A stretch of 64,000 bases of DNA from Dorea_A sp016295505 (GCF_039832105.1 NZ_JBDOHS010000009.1:86555-150554); one strand, 5' to 3'; numbered from the stretch's first letter, positions 44,481 through 54,716 are shown. Translations and numbers: made by a program. The notes: a model not told the origin generated them from the sequence alone.

Positions 44481-45908
44481 ATGAGTGAGTTTGAAAAGAT
44501 AACAACAGGTATGGGAGAGGAATGCGGAGTATTTGGCGCCTATGATATGGACGGAGGTGACGTTGCACCTTCTATATATTATGGGCTTTTTGCGTTGCAG
44601 CACAGAGGACAGGAAAGCTGTGGAATTGCTGTGACGGACACTTATGGAGAGAGGAAGATCCATTCCAGGAAGGGGCTTGGGCTGGTGAATGAAGTTTTTG
44701 ATGAAGAGTCTCTCCAGAATCTGACGGGTAATCTTGGAGTAGGACATGTGCGTTATTCGACTGCAGGAGGTTCCAGAGCAGAAAATGCGATGCCGCTGGT
44801 TATTAATTATGTGAAAGGCGTACTTGCAATTGCGCATAACGGTAACCTGACGAATGCAATTGAACTTCGGCACGAACTGGAATACACTGGGGCTATATTC
44901 CAGACAACGATTGATTCCGAGGTGATTGCATATCACATTGCAAGAGAACGTCTGAATGTGAAAAAGGCGGAAGATGCTGTGAAAAACGCCATGAAAAAGA
45001 TCAAAGGTGCATATGCACTGGTTGTCACATCTCCGAGAAAGATGATCGGGGCAAGAGATCCGTTCGGATTGAAACCTTTATGTATCGGAAAGCGCGATAA
45101 TACTTATTTTCTGGCATCGGAAAGCTGCGCGATCTCTGCAGTCGGCGGGGAATTTGTGCGCGATGTTGAACCGGGCGAGATCGTAAGTTTTACCAAGCAT
45201 GGAATCAAGTCTGATATGTCGATGGCGATCAGTCCGAAAAAACAGGCGAGATGTATCTTTGAGTACATCTATTTTGCAAGAACCGACAGTACAATCGACA
45301 ATGTCAATGTGTACCATTCCAGAATTCTTGCGGGAAATGCTCTCGCGGAATCCTATCCGGTGGAGGCAGATCTTGTTGTGGGTGTTCCGGATTCCGGTCT
45401 GGTGGCGGCAAAAGGATATTCTGAGAAATCCGGTATTCCGTACGGGATGGCATTTCACAAGAACAGTTATGTGGGAAGAACCTTTATTAAGCCGAAACAG
45501 AGTCAGAGAGAAAGCAGTGTCAAGATTAAGCTGAATGTGATTGAAGAAGTAGTCAGGGGTAAGCGTATCGTTATGGTAGATGATTCGATTGTACGTGGTA
45601 CGACCTGTGCCAACATCATTAAGATGCTGAAAAAAGCAGGTGCAAAAGAGGTACATGTAAGAATCAGTTCACCTCCGTTCCTGTATCCGTGTTATTTTGG
45701 AACAGATGTGCCGTCAAACGAACAGCTGATTGCCCACTCTCATACAACAGAAGAGATTCGCGAGATGATCGGTGCGGATTCCCTGGGGTATATGGAAATC
45801 GAAAAACTGAAAGACATGGTGGGAGATCTGGGATATTGTGATGCATGTTTCACGGGGGATTATCCGATGGAAGTCCCGGGAAAAGATATCTCACTGGCTT
45901 TTGAGTAA
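44481..45908 (+). CDS. purF: Amidophosphoribosyltransferase
   Basis: A short propeptide precedes the glutaminase Cys in GEECGVFGAYD. The Ntn domain then runs to the PRTase motif VMVDDSIVRGTTCANI. Cys in RCIFEY, YPCYFG and GYCDACF are consistent with the 4Fe-4S cluster of the Bacillus-type enzyme. It catalyses the first step of purine synthesis. Length is normal. purB follows by 23 bp. Confidence 0.97.
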   Translation: MSEFEKITTGMGEECGVFGAYDMDGGDVAPSIYYGLFALQHRGQESCGIAVTDTYGERKIHSRKGLGLVNEVFDEESLQNLTGNLGVGHVRYSTAGGSRAENAMPLVINYVKGVLAIAHNGNLTNAIELRHELEYTGAIFQTTIDSEVIAYHIARERLNVKKAEDAVKNAMKKIKGAYALVVTSPRKMIGARDPFGLKPLCIGKRDNTYFLASESCAISAVGGEFVRDVEPGEIVSFTKHGIKSDMSMAISPKKQARCIFEYIYFARTDSTIDNVNVYHSRILAGNALAESYPVEADLVVGVPDSGLVAAKGYSEKSGIPYGMAFHKNSYVGRTFIKPKQSQRESSVKIKLNVIEEVVRGKRIVMVDDSIVRGTTCANIIKMLKKAGAKEVHVRISSPPFLYPCYFGTDVPSNEQLIAHSHTTEEIREMIGADSLGYMEIEKLKDMVGDLGYCDACFTGDYPMEVPGKDISLAFE

Positions 45909-45931
45909 AATGTGATGATAAGGAGAAGAAT

Positions 45932-47365
45932 ATGAGTAACGATAAGTACACAAGTCCACTTTCTGAACGATATGCAAGTAAGGAGATGCAATACATCTTT
46001 TCTCCGGAAAAGAAATTCCGTACATGGAGAAAATTATGGATTGCGCTTGCTGAAACGGAGAAAGAGCTTGGACTTCCGATCACGGATGAACAGATTGCAG
46101 AATTAAAAGAACATGCAGATGATATTAACTTTGAGGTGGCAAAAGAAAGAGAAAAAGTGGTACGTCACGATGTTATGTCTCATGTGTATGCATACGGACA
46201 GCAATGCCCGAAGGCAAAGGGAATTATCCATCTGGGGGCAACATCCTGTTACGTAGGGGACAATACGGATATGATTCTGATGTCAGAAGCTCTTGGGATT
46301 GTCAGAACAAAACTGGTGAATGTCATTGCAGAACTTGCAAAATTTGCAGATGAATATAAAGAACTGCCAACACTCGCATTTACACATTTTCAGCCTGCAC
46401 AGCCAACGACAGTAGGAAAGCGTGCGACACTGTGGATGCAGGAGTTTATGATGGATCTGGAAGATCTTGACTATGTAAAAGGCAGTCTGAAGCTTCTGGG
46501 ATCCAAAGGAACGACTGGTACGCAGGCAAGTTTTCTGGAATTGTTTGACGGTGATCAGGAGACGATTGATAAGATCGATCCGATGATCGCAAAGAAGATG
46601 GGATTCGAGATGTGTTATCCGGTATCCGGACAGACATATTCCCGTAAAGTGGACACCAGAGTCCTGAATGTGCTTGCTGGAATTGCGGCAAGTGCACACA
46701 AGTTCTCCAACGATATTCGTCTCCTTCAGCATCTGAAAGAGGTAGAGGAGCCGTTTGAAAAAACACAGATCGGATCTTCTGCTATGGCATATAAGAGAAA
46801 TCCGATGAGAAGTGAGCGTATTGCTTCTCTGTCCAGATATGTAATGATCGATGCGCTGAATCCGGCGATCACATCTGCAACACAGTGGTTTGAAAGAACT
46901 CTGGATGATTCGGCAAATAAGCGTCTCAGTGTACCGGAAGGATTTCTGGCAATTGATGGTATTCTGGATCTGTGCCTGAATGTTGTAGATGGCCTGGTGG
47001 TTTATCCGAAGGTAATTGAAAAGCGTCTCATGTCAGAGCTTCCGTTCATGGCAACGGAGAATATTATGATGGATGCCGTGAAGGCTGGTGGAGACAGACA
47101 GGAACTTCACGAGAGAATCCGTGAACTTTCCATGGAAGCAGGACGTAATGTAAAGGAAAAGGGTCTTGACAATAATCTGCTGGAATTGATTGCGGAGGAT
47201 CCGGCATTTAATCTGTCAATTGATGAACTCCGGAAGACAATGGATCCGTCAAAATATGTCGGACGGGCGCCGCTTCAGGTGGAAGCATACCTGAAAAATG
47301 TGGTAAATCCGGTTCTGGAAGCTAATAAAGACGTTCTCGGAGTAAAAGCTGAGATTAACGTGTAA
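45932..47365 (+). CDS. purB: Adenylosuccinate lyase
   Basis: The signature loop SSAMAYKRNPMRSE is present with the catalytic His/Ser region THFQPAQPTTVGKR. The enzyme acts twice in purine synthesis, on SAICAR and on adenylosuccinate. Length of 477 is normal for the Clostridia-type enzyme. It is cotranscribed with purF and ends at an intrinsic terminator. Confidence 0.97.
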   Translation: MSNDKYTSPLSERYASKEMQYIFSPEKKFRTWRKLWIALAETEKELGLPITDEQIAELKEHADDINFEVAKEREKVVRHDVMSHVYAYGQQCPKAKGIIHLGATSCYVGDNTDMILMSEALGIVRTKLVNVIAELAKFADEYKELPTLAFTHFQPAQPTTVGKRATLWMQEFMMDLEDLDYVKGSLKLLGSKGTTGTQASFLELFDGDQETIDKIDPMIAKKMGFEMCYPVSGQTYSRKVDTRVLNVLAGIAASAHKFSNDIRLLQHLKEVEEPFEKTQIGSSAMAYKRNPMRSERIASLSRYVMIDALNPAITSATQWFERTLDDSANKRLSVPEGFLAIDGILDLCLNVVDGLVVYPKVIEKRLMSELPFMATENIMMDAVKAGGDRQELHERIRELSMEAGRNVKEKGLDNNLLELIAEDPAFNLSIDELRKTMDPSKYVGRAPLQVEAYLKNVVNPVLEANKDVLGVKAEINV

Positions 47366-47403
47366 CGCTGGGAAAATAAAATATTTTGTTTATAATTGCT
47401 TTG

Positions 47404-47433
47404 GGCGAAAATCTTTTGATTTTCGCCTTTTTT
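47404..47433 (+). terminator. Terminator after purB
   Basis: GGCGAAAATC (47404-47413) pairs with GATTTTCGCC (47418-47427), then six T. Confidence 0.9.
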
Positions 47434-47602
47434 GATAAAAAAGAACGGAAAATCAACTGGAATTATATATAATTTGCGGAAAAACAATGAAAAAAACATC
47501 AAATCGTTGTGAATATTGAATAAAATGAAGAAAAATGTTATTATAGATGAAAAGAATTTTGTTATTCAAAAAATCTATTACAACAGAAAAGGGGGACGTG
47601 TT

Positions 47603-48973
47603 GTGGAAGCAGTATTGAACAACATATTTTCAACAATTGGCAGTTACATGTCAAACTACGTACTGATCATAGCTCTTCTTGGTGGTGGTATCTGGTTTTC
47701 TGTAAAACTGGGATTCATCCAGGTAAGAGGCTTTGGCGAAGGTATGAGAAGAACTTTTGGAGGTCTTTTCAGTAAAAAAGACAAGGCAGGAGCGGACGGA
47801 ATGTCTTCTTTCCAGGCACTTGCAACGGCGATCGCGGCTCAGGTTGGTACCGGTAATATCGCAGGTGCGGCAACTGCGCTTGCAATTGGAGGCCCGGGAG
47901 CAATCTTCTGGATGTGGATCGCAGCTTTTCTTGGAATGGCTACCATCTATGCTGAGGCAATTATGGCACAGAAGTATAAACAGGTAGGCGACGACGGTGT
48001 CGTTACGGGTGGTCCTGTATACTACATCAGAGCAGCATTTAAGGGCGGATTCGGAAAAGCGCTTGCAGCAATCTTTGCAGTGCTGATCGTATTGGCACTT
48101 GGATTCATGGGGAATGCTGTACAGTCCAACTCTATTGCAGCTGCATTCCATAAAGCATTCGGTATCCCACAGTGGGTAATGGGACTGTTTGTAGCGGTAG
48201 TTGCTTTATTTGTATTCCTTGGCGGTATGGAACGTATTGCTAAGATTACAGAGCTGATCGTGCCGATTATGGCAGCGTTCTATATTCTTGGATCTCTGAT
48301 TGTTATTTTTTATAACTTTAAGGAAATTCCATACGCATTTTATTCTATCGTTGTTGGAGCGTTTGCTCCGGCATCCATTGCAGGTGGTGCGGCCGGTGCT
48401 ACCGTGAAACTTGCATTGACAAAAGGTGTTGCACGTGGTCTGTTCTCCAATGAAGCAGGTATGGGTTCCACACCTCATGCACATGCAGTGGCAAAGGTAG
48501 ATCACCCGGTAGAGCAGGGGTTCGTAGCTATGACAGGTGTGTTTATTGATACATTTGTAATCCTGAACCTTACGGCACTTGTAATCATTACAACACATTC
48601 TATTCCGACAGGTCTGACCGGTGCAGAACTCAGTCAGTATGCATTCTCAACACTGTATGGAAAGGGTGGAGATATTTTCATTGCTGTATGTATGCTGTTC
48701 TTCGCATTTTCTACGATCATCGGATGGTACTTCTTCGGACAGGCGAACGTAAAATATCTGTTTGGAGCAAAAGCGGTTAAGATTTATTCTGTAATTGTTG
48801 CAGTCTGTGTATTCCTTGGATCTCTCGCAGAGGTTGAACTGGTATGGACAATGCAGGATACATTTAACTCATTGATGGTTATCCCGAACATTCTTGCTCT
48901 GTTTGCACTTAGCAGTGTGATCAAGAAGGTTCATGATGATTATTTTCAGAATTTTTCGAAGAAGAAAAAATAA
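47603..48973 (+). CDS. AGCS family sodium:alanine/glycine symporter, linked to grd operon
   Basis: AGCS motifs GNIAGAATALAIGGPGAIFWMWIAA and LFSNEAGMGSTPHAHA are present, with about eleven helices. GTG 47603 is the start because GGGGGA lies six bases before it; a longer frame to 47516 has no site. It sits 440 bp upstream of a glycine riboswitch and the glycine reductase genes, so it probably imports glycine or alanine for that pathway (inference). The following gap 48974-49423 holds the promoter and riboswitch. Confidence 0.9.
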   Translation: MEAVLNNIFSTIGSYMSNYVLIIALLGGGIWFSVKLGFIQVRGFGEGMRRTFGGLFSKKDKAGADGMSSFQALATAIAAQVGTGNIAGAATALAIGGPGAIFWMWIAAFLGMATIYAEAIMAQKYKQVGDDGVVTGGPVYYIRAAFKGGFGKALAAIFAVLIVLALGFMGNAVQSNSIAAAFHKAFGIPQWVMGLFVAVVALFVFLGGMERIAKITELIVPIMAAFYILGSLIVIFYNFKEIPYAFYSIVVGAFAPASIAGGAAGATVKLALTKGVARGLFSNEAGMGSTPHAHAVAKVDHPVEQGFVAMTGVFIDTFVILNLTALVIITTHSIPTGLTGAELSQYAFSTLYGKGGDIFIAVCMLFFAFSTIIGWYFFGQANVKYLFGAKAVKIYSVIVAVCVFLGSLAEVELVWTMQDTFNSLMVIPNILALFALSSVIKKVHDDYFQNFSKKKK

Positions 48974-49077
48974 GAAAAATAGCAAGTGAATAGAAAAAAG
49001 TAAATAGGCAAAATAGATAAAAACTATACATATAATTTATGCAATCTGCCTAAAATATTTTTAATCGTTTTTTGCTG

Positions 49078-49106
49078 TTGAAATTGATTTAACGATAGGT
49101 TATTAT
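49078..49106 (+). promoter_or_regulatory. Promoter of the grd operon
   Basis: TTGAAA (49078-49083), a 17-base spacer and TATTAT (49101-49106). The transcript should start near 49113 and run through the riboswitch. Confidence 0.65.
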
Positions 49107-49160
49107 AGGTTTAGACAATGAAACTTATAAAAAAGTTCTATAAGTTAATATGAAAAGCGG

Positions 49161-49345
49161 GTTGATGTTTCTCAAGAGAGAGTTGATTTTTCGGCCGCCG
49201 AAGAGGCAAGCCTGTCATATGCTGGTGATCATATGCAGTGTGAAACTTTCAGGCAAAAGGACTGGGAAACGGACCGTATTCTGAATCTTGTGCTGTGTGA
49301 GAGGCTTCGCTGGAACACACTTAGTATCAGGGCAAAAGACAGGAA
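49161..49345 (+). promoter_or_regulatory. Glycine riboswitch
   Basis: The first aptamer core is clear: GGCCGCCGAAGAGGCAAG at about 49193, a CATATG/CATATG hairpin, then ACTTTCAGGCAAAAGGAC at 49245-49262. A second, weaker copy may be present: a TGTGT/ACACA hairpin and TATCAGGGCAAAAGACAGG (about 49325-49343), lacking the first core. It precedes a terminator, so glycine should switch on the grd operon. Confidence 0.8.
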
Positions 49346-49389
49346 AGGACGATTTAAACATCTAGCCGTGTTTAAAGCGTCCTTTTTTT
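49346..49389 (+). terminator. Riboswitch expression-platform terminator
   Basis: AGGACG and TTTAAACA pair with TGTTTAAA and CGTCCT, then seven T. It lies directly after the riboswitch. Confidence 0.8.
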
Positions 49390-49423
49390 AAACAAGGGAA
49401 ACTGAAAGGAGTAAGTGGATCAA

Positions 49424-49810
49424 ATGAGTCGGAAAAGTTATATGATCTTAACCAATAATCCACTGGTTTTAGAAAAGCTGAAGGACACGCACAATGTGAT
49501 ATACAAAGATATTTCATATGAAGAACTTCTGAAAGAAGTAAGAGACAGAATTCACGAGGGTCACTTGCTTTTATCACATCCTTTGTCGGGAAGTGTAAAG
49601 CCTAATGAAACACCATATAAGTCAGTGATGATATCAGAACGAAAGGAGGAGATGGATTCAAGGTCGCTTTCATTGATTGAAAATGCCCTTCAGGCCTGCC
49701 GGAAGTTTGAGGATAAATCTGGCAGATATGAAGCAAAAGTATATGAAGATTTTCAATTAATTGACTGGACTTTGCTTGAAAGTGGACTGGCATCGGCAGA
49801 TGTCTGGTAG
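49424..49810 (+). CDS. grdX: GrdX family protein
   Basis: The protein starts SYMILTNNPLVLEKLKD and contains GHLLLSHPLSGSVKPNETPYKSVMI, the GrdX family pattern. It is a small cytoplasmic protein found only at glycine reductase loci; its role is not known. It is the first gene after the glycine riboswitch. AAAGGAG at 49405-49411 is 12 bases before ATG 49424 and three before GTG 49415; the ATG is preferred, with some doubt. Confidence 0.82.
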   Translation: MSRKSYMILTNNPLVLEKLKDTHNVIYKDISYEELLKEVRDRIHEGHLLLSHPLSGSVKPNETPYKSVMISERKEEMDSRSLSLIENALQACRKFEDKSGRYEAKVYEDFQLIDWTLLESGLASADVW

Positions 49811-49886
49811 TCATTTCGGAGAGGTTGTTAAAGTATTGCAGCTTTAGACAATAAAATGAATCTTTTTTTGAAGGAGGGAACTACAA

Positions 49887-51167
49887 GTGAGATTAGAAAT
49901 GGGACACATTTACATTAAGGATATTCAGTTCGCATCTGAATCAAAGATCGAAGACGGAATCCTCTATGTATCCGAAGAGGCTGTGAAAGCCGTTGCTCTT
50001 GAAGATGAGCATATTAAGAGCGTATCATTTGATATTGCAAAACCAGGAGAGTCTGTAAGAATTACACCTGTAAAGGACGTTATCGAACCACGTGTGAAAG
50101 TTGAAGGAAGAGGGGGAGTCTTCCCGGGAGTTATCGCAAAGGTTGATACAGTAGGTGAAGGAAAGACTTATGCATTAAAGGGAATGGCTGTTGTTACAGC
50201 TGGTAAGATCGTTGGATTCCAGGAAGGTATTATCGATATGACAGGTCCTGGAGCTGATTACACACCATTTTCCAAAACATTAAACCTGGTTATGGTATGT
50301 GAGCCGGTTGACGGAATTAAACAGCATGATTATGAAAAAGCAGTTCGTTTTGCAGGATTCAGAGTTGCAGTTTATCTTGGGGAATTAGCTCGTAACCTGA
50401 CACCTGATGAGACAAAAGTATATGAAACATGCACGATCAAAGAAGGTATGGAAAAATATCCGGATCTTCCGAGAGTTGCTTATGTTCAGATGCTTCAGAG
50501 TCAGGGATTATTACATGACACATATGTATACGGCGTAGATGCCAAGAAGATTGTTCCTACAATCTTAAGTCCAACAGAGATCATGGACGGTGCAATCGTA
50601 TCCGGTAACTGTGTGTCTGCATGTGATAAGAATCCAACTTATGTACATGAGAATAATCCGGTTGTTCACGATCTGTTTGAACAGCACGGAAAAACTCTTA
50701 ACTTTGTATGCCAGATTATTACAAACGAGAACGTATATCTTGCAGATAAGATGCGTTCTTCCGACTGGACAGCAAAACTTTGCAAGATGTTAGATCTTGA
50801 TGGCGTTATCGTATCTCAGGAAGGATTTGGTAACCCGGATACAGACCTTATCATGAACTGCAAGAAGATTGAAGCAGAAGGTGTTAAGACAGTTATCATC
50901 ACTGATGAGTATGCCGGACGTGACGGAAAGTCTCAGTCTCTGGCTGACTCTGATCCGGCTGCTGATGCTGTTGTTACAGGCGGAAATGCAAACCAGGTAA
51001 TTATCCTGCCGAAACTTGACAAGGTAATTGGAACACTGGATTATGTAAACAAAATTGCAGGTGCCAGCGAAGAGACACTTCGTGAAGACGGAAGTCTGGA
51101 AGTTGAGCTTCAGGTACTTACAGGTGCTACTAATGAGACAGGTTTCAACAAACTGAGCGCAAGATAG
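49887..51167 (+). CDS. grdE: Glycine reductase component B, proprotein GrdE
   Basis: The 426-residue protein contains VSGNCVSACDKN, the processing site: cleavage before Cys242 creates the pyruvoyl group that forms a Schiff base with glycine. The two products are the 47- and 25-kDa-type subunits of component B known from Eubacterium acidaminophilum. The start is GTG 49887 with GGAGGGA nine bases upstream. grdB follows 18 bp later. It is cytoplasmic. Confidence 0.95.
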   Translation: MRLEMGHIYIKDIQFASESKIEDGILYVSEEAVKAVALEDEHIKSVSFDIAKPGESVRITPVKDVIEPRVKVEGRGGVFPGVIAKVDTVGEGKTYALKGMAVVTAGKIVGFQEGIIDMTGPGADYTPFSKTLNLVMVCEPVDGIKQHDYEKAVRFAGFRVAVYLGELARNLTPDETKVYETCTIKEGMEKYPDLPRVAYVQMLQSQGLLHDTYVYGVDAKKIVPTILSPTEIMDGAIVSGNCVSACDKNPTYVHENNPVVHDLFEQHGKTLNFVCQIITNENVYLADKMRSSDWTAKLCKMLDLDGVIVSQEGFGNPDTDLIMNCKKIEAEGVKTVIITDEYAGRDGKSQSLADSDPAADAVVTGGNANQVIILPKLDKVIGTLDYVNKIAGASEETLREDGSLEVELQVLTGATNETGFNKLSAR

Positions 51168-51185
51168 GAAGGGAGGATAAGAATC

Positions 51186-52496
51186 ATGGCAAAAATTAAA
51201 GTTGTTCATTACATCAATCAGTTCTTTGCACAGATTGGTGGAGAAGAAAAAGCAGATTATCCGGCAGAACTTCGTGTAGGCGAGGTTGTTGGACCGGGTA
51301 TGGCATTGACACAGAATTTTAAAGATGAAGCAGAGATTATTGCAACAATCATTTGTGGTGACTCTTACTTCAACGAAAATCTGGAGAAAGCGAAAGCTGA
51401 TATCCTTGCTATGGTAAAAGAGCAGGCTCCGGATGTATTTATCGCAGGACCGGCGTTTAATGCAGGCCGTTATGGTGTTGCTTGTGGTACAATCGCTGCA
51501 GCAGTTCAGGAAGAACTTGGAATTCCGGCTGTAACAGGTATGTACGTAGAAAACCCGGGTGCTGATATGTTCAAAAACCAGGTATATACGGTTTCTACAA
51601 AGAACAGTGCAGCAGGTATGAGAGATGCAGTTAAGAAGCTGGCTCCTCTTGCAGTAAAACTTGCTAAGGGTGAGAAGATCGGTGCATCTTGTGAAGAAGG
51701 TTATATGCCGAATGGTGTTCGTGTAAACTTCTTTGAAAAAGAAAGAGGTTCTCAGAGAGCGGTTAAGATGCTTATTAAGAAGTTAAATGATAAGCCGTTT
51801 GAGACAGAGTTCCCGATGCCTGACTTCGACAGAGTAGAACCAAATCCGGCTGTAAAAGATCTGGCACATGCTAAGATCGCGCTGGTTACATCTGGTGGTA
51901 TCGTACCAAAAGGAAATCCGGATCACATTGAAAGTTCCAGTGCTTCTCACTATGGAGAATATGATATCGCAGGAGTTATGGATCTGACAGAAGAAACCTA
52001 TGAGACAGCTCATGGTGGATACGATCCGGTATATGCAAATGAAGACTCTGACCGTGTACTTCCGGTTGACGTTCTTCGTGACATGGAAAAAGAAGGAGTT
52101 ATTGGTGAATTACATCACCTGTTCTATACAACAGTTGGTAATGGTACAGCTGTAGCATCTTCTAAAGCATTTGCAGCTGAGTTCTCTCAGAAACTGAAAG
52201 CAGACGGTGTTGATGCTGTAATCCTCACTTCTACCTGAGGTACCTGTACTCGTTGCGGTGCAACGATGGTTAAGGAAGTTGAGAGAGCAGGAATCCCTGT
52301 TGTACACATTTGTACAGTAACTCCAATTTCTATGACAGTAGGTGCTAACAGAATCGTTCCGGCTATCGCTATTCCTCATCCGCTTGGAAATCCGGCTCTG
52401 GATAAAGCTGAGGAAAAAGCACTTCGTCGTAAGATCGTTGAGAAGGCTCTGAACGCTCTGACAACAGAAGTAGACGGACAGACGATTTTTGAGTAG
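51186..52496 (+). CDS. grdB: Glycine reductase component B selenoprotein GrdB
   Basis: The frame passes in-frame TGA at 52236-52238, read as selenocysteine 351, giving 436 residues. STUGTCTRCGATM around it is the GrdB motif, in which the selenolate takes the glycine-derived group from the GrdE pyruvoyl adduct before passing it to GrdA. A SECIS-like hairpin follows at 52251. It is GrdB rather than GrdF or GrdH by overall context, with a glycine riboswitch upstream; sequence alone cannot fully exclude sarcosine or betaine specificity. Confidence 0.95.
52251..52265 (+). promoter_or_regulatory. SECIS-like hairpin of grdB
   Basis: CGTTGC (52251-52256) pairs perfectly with GCAACG (52260-52265) around loop GGT. 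The loop G is 19 bases after the UGA. Confidence 0.75.
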
Positions 52497-52535
52497 ACGT
52501 GTTGAATACTTAGACGAAAAGGAGAATAACGCAAA

Positions 52536-53480
52536 ATGAGCAAGATTTATGACGTTATTGTCCTGGGTGCAGGTCCTGCTGGTTTAGCAGCAGGACTGTA
52601 CGCAGGAAGAAGCCGTCTTTCTGTTCTGATCATTGAAAAAGGACAGGACGGCGGACAGATCGCAATTACAGATGAGATTGAAAACTATCCGGGACAGATC
52701 GTAGAAGGCGAGTCCGGACCGTCTCTGATTGCGAGAATGACACAGCAGGCAGAAAAATTTGGCGCAGAACGTGTATCTGATACGATCACAGAAGTATCTC
52801 TTGAAGGCGAGATCAAAGTTCTTAAGAGTGCAAAAGCTGAGTATCAGGGAAGAAACGTGATCATCGCTACCGGAGCTCATGCAAGACCGATCGGATGTAA
52901 AGGAGAAGCAGAGTTCACAGGTAAAGGTGTATCTTACTGTGCAACATGTGATGCAAACTTCTTTGAAGACTTTGAAGTATACGTTGTAGGTGGCGGAGAT
53001 TCCGCAGTAGAAGAAGCAATGTATCTGACCAAGTTCGCAAGAAAAGTTACGATCATTCACAGACGTAACGAACTGCGTGCAGCAAAATCCATTCAGGAAA
53101 AAGCATTTAAGAATCCAAAACTGAACTTCATGTGGGATTCCGTAGTAGAAGAAGTAGGCGGAGATGATATTCTTCAGTGGATGAAAGTGAAGAATGTAAA
53201 GACCGGCGAAGTTACTACAGTAGAAGCAGATGAAGATGACGGAATGTTCGGAGTATTCGGATTTATCGGAACCATCCCGAACAGCAAACCATTCGAAGGA
53301 ATCATTGATATGGATGAGCGTGGATACATCAAGACAGATGAAGACATGCACACTAACATTCCTGGCGTATACGCAGCAGGTGATGTACGTATCAAGAGCC
53401 TGAGACAGGTTGTTACTGCAGCAGCTGACGGAGCAATCGCAGCAGTTCAGGTAGAAAGAAGCATGTCTGACTACTTCTAA
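52536..53480 (+). CDS. trxB: Thioredoxin reductase of the grd operon
   Basis: FAD loop GAGPAGLAAGLYAGR, the redox CATC (CATCDANFF) and NADPH loop GGGDSAVEEAMYL identify an NADPH-thioredoxin reductase. It supplies electrons through the next gene's thioredoxin to selenoprotein A. Length is normal at 314 residues. It lies 39 bp after grdB. Confidence 0.96.
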   Translation: MSKIYDVIVLGAGPAGLAAGLYAGRSRLSVLIIEKGQDGGQIAITDEIENYPGQIVEGESGPSLIARMTQQAEKFGAERVSDTITEVSLEGEIKVLKSAKAEYQGRNVIIATGAHARPIGCKGEAEFTGKGVSYCATCDANFFEDFEVYVVGGGDSAVEEAMYLTKFARKVTIIHRRNELRAAKSIQEKAFKNPKLNFMWDSVVEEVGGDDILQWMKVKNVKTGEVTTVEADEDDGMFGVFGFIGTIPNSKPFEGIIDMDERGYIKTDEDMHTNIPGVYAAGDVRIKSLRQVVTAAADGAIAAVQVERSMSDYF

Positions 53481-53534
53481 AAAATGCACGAAAGCGAAAG
53501 CTTAAAAATATATTTCACAAGGAGGAACATACCA

Positions 53535-53852
53535 ATGTTAGATGTAGATAAGCACACATTTGAAGAAGAAGTGTTAAAAGCAGAAGGTTATGTATTCGTA
53601 GATTTTTACGGTGACGGATGTGTACCATGCCAGGCTCTGATGCCAAAGGTACATGAATTCGCTGACACATACGGAGATAAGTTAAAATTCACATCTCTGA
53701 ATACAACAAAGGCTCGTCGTCTTGCAATCGGACAGAAAGTTCTCGGACTTCCTGTTATGGCAATCTACAAAGACGGAGAGAAAGTAGAAGAACTGGTGAA
53801 AGATGATTGTACACCAGAATCTATTGAAGCAATGATTAAGAAGTATATCTAA
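53535..53852 (+). CDS. trxA: Grd-type thioredoxin
   Basis: The active site is GCVPC rather than the usual WCGPC, a variant known at glycine reductase loci. At 105 residues it is a single thioredoxin fold with cis-Pro in GLPVMAIY. It passes electrons from thioredoxin reductase to GrdA. ATG 53535 has GGAGGA upstream. Confidence 0.94.
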   Translation: MLDVDKHTFEEEVLKAEGYVFVDFYGDGCVPCQALMPKVHEFADTYGDKLKFTSLNTTKARRLAIGQKVLGLPVMAIYKDGEKVEELVKDDCTPESIEAMIKKYI

Positions 53853-54021
53853 TCGGAGCATCGTGAGTGCGTAAACAGCCACAAGGCTTTTACGGGAATG
53901 TAATATCTGCCGCTTTAAGCGTGCACACTCGCTGGAATTCTATTATCGTTTGTCCCGGCGAGTATAAACATTTCTACAAATAATAATAAAATAGAAGGGA
54001 AAAGGAAGGAGGAAACACGTC
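53853..54021. other. Intergenic stretch between trxA and grdA
   Basis: No gene is seen. The 169 bp contains a CGTAAA/TTTACG hairpin near 53870 and a second partly matching arm TTTAAGCGTGCACACTCGC near 53915. It could be a processing or attenuation site that lets grdA differ in level from grdB. AAGGAGGA lies before grdA. Confidence 0.4.
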
Positions 54022-54495
54022 ATGGCAATATTAGAAGGAAAAAAAGTCGTTATCATTGGCGACCGTGATGGTGTTCCAGGACCGGCAATCGCAGAGTGCG
54101 TAAAGACTGCTGGTGGAGAAGTTGTATTCTCTTCCACAGAGTGCTTCGTCTGAACGAGCGCTGGTGCAATGGATCTTGAGAATCAGAAGAGGGTTAAAGA
54201 ATTCGCAGAGGAGTATGGTCCGGAGAACTTGGTAGTAGTTCTTGGAGCAGCTGAAGGCGAAGGTGCTGGTCTTGCAGCAGAGACTGTAACAGCAGGTGAC
54301 CCGACATTCGCAGGTCCATTGACAGGGGTCCAGCTTGGACTCACGGTATATCACGTATGTGAAGAAGAACTGAAAGAGGAATTTGATCCGGATGTTTACG
54401 ATGAGCAGGTAGGCATGATGGAAATGGTTCTTGATCTTGACGACATTGCTGGAGAAATGTCAGCAATTCGTGATGATTTCTGCAAGTTTTTATAA
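54022..54495 (+). CDS. grdA: Glycine/sarcosine/betaine reductase selenoprotein A
   Basis: In-frame TGA at 54151-54153 gives selenocysteine 44 in CFVUTSAGAMD, the position and motif expected for GrdA. The 157-residue product is the carboxymethyl-selenoether carrier between component B and component C. GDPTFAGPLTGVQLGL is the conserved C-terminal half. A SECIS loop after this UGA is not obvious by eye. Confidence 0.96.
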
Positions 54496-54527
54496 GAAGG
54501 GTTTGAGATCGTTTCATCCCACATTTT

Positions 54528-54565
54528 ACGAAACGGTGAGGTAAACACTTACCTCGCCGTTTCGT
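54528..54565 (+). terminator. Strong hairpin after grdA
   Basis: ACGAAACGGTGAGGTAA (54528-54544) pairs with 54549-54565, one G-T wobble, with only a weak T tail. It may shape the grdA 3' end, leaving partial read-through into grdC. Confidence 0.65.
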
Positions 54566-54716
54566 TCTATAACAAAGTATGCAGGGCAGGCTGCAGATGA
54601 TGCAGGCTGTCAGTATTGCACATATCGCTGAGGCATGTCAGATGATGACACATTCCTGTAAACAACAGTTAGTTATTTTGAAATGATTTAGAAAAGAAGA
54701 AAGGTGGATACTCACA

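Noticed and set aside
52236..52238. TGA in grdB taken as a stop, making two genes or a pseudogene
   Set aside because: The surrounding STUGTCTRCGATM motif and the SECIS-like hairpin fit selenocysteine decoding in GrdB.
54151..54153. TGA in grdA taken as a stop
   Set aside because: It falls at residue 44 in CFVUTSAGAMD, the known selenocysteine site of GrdA.
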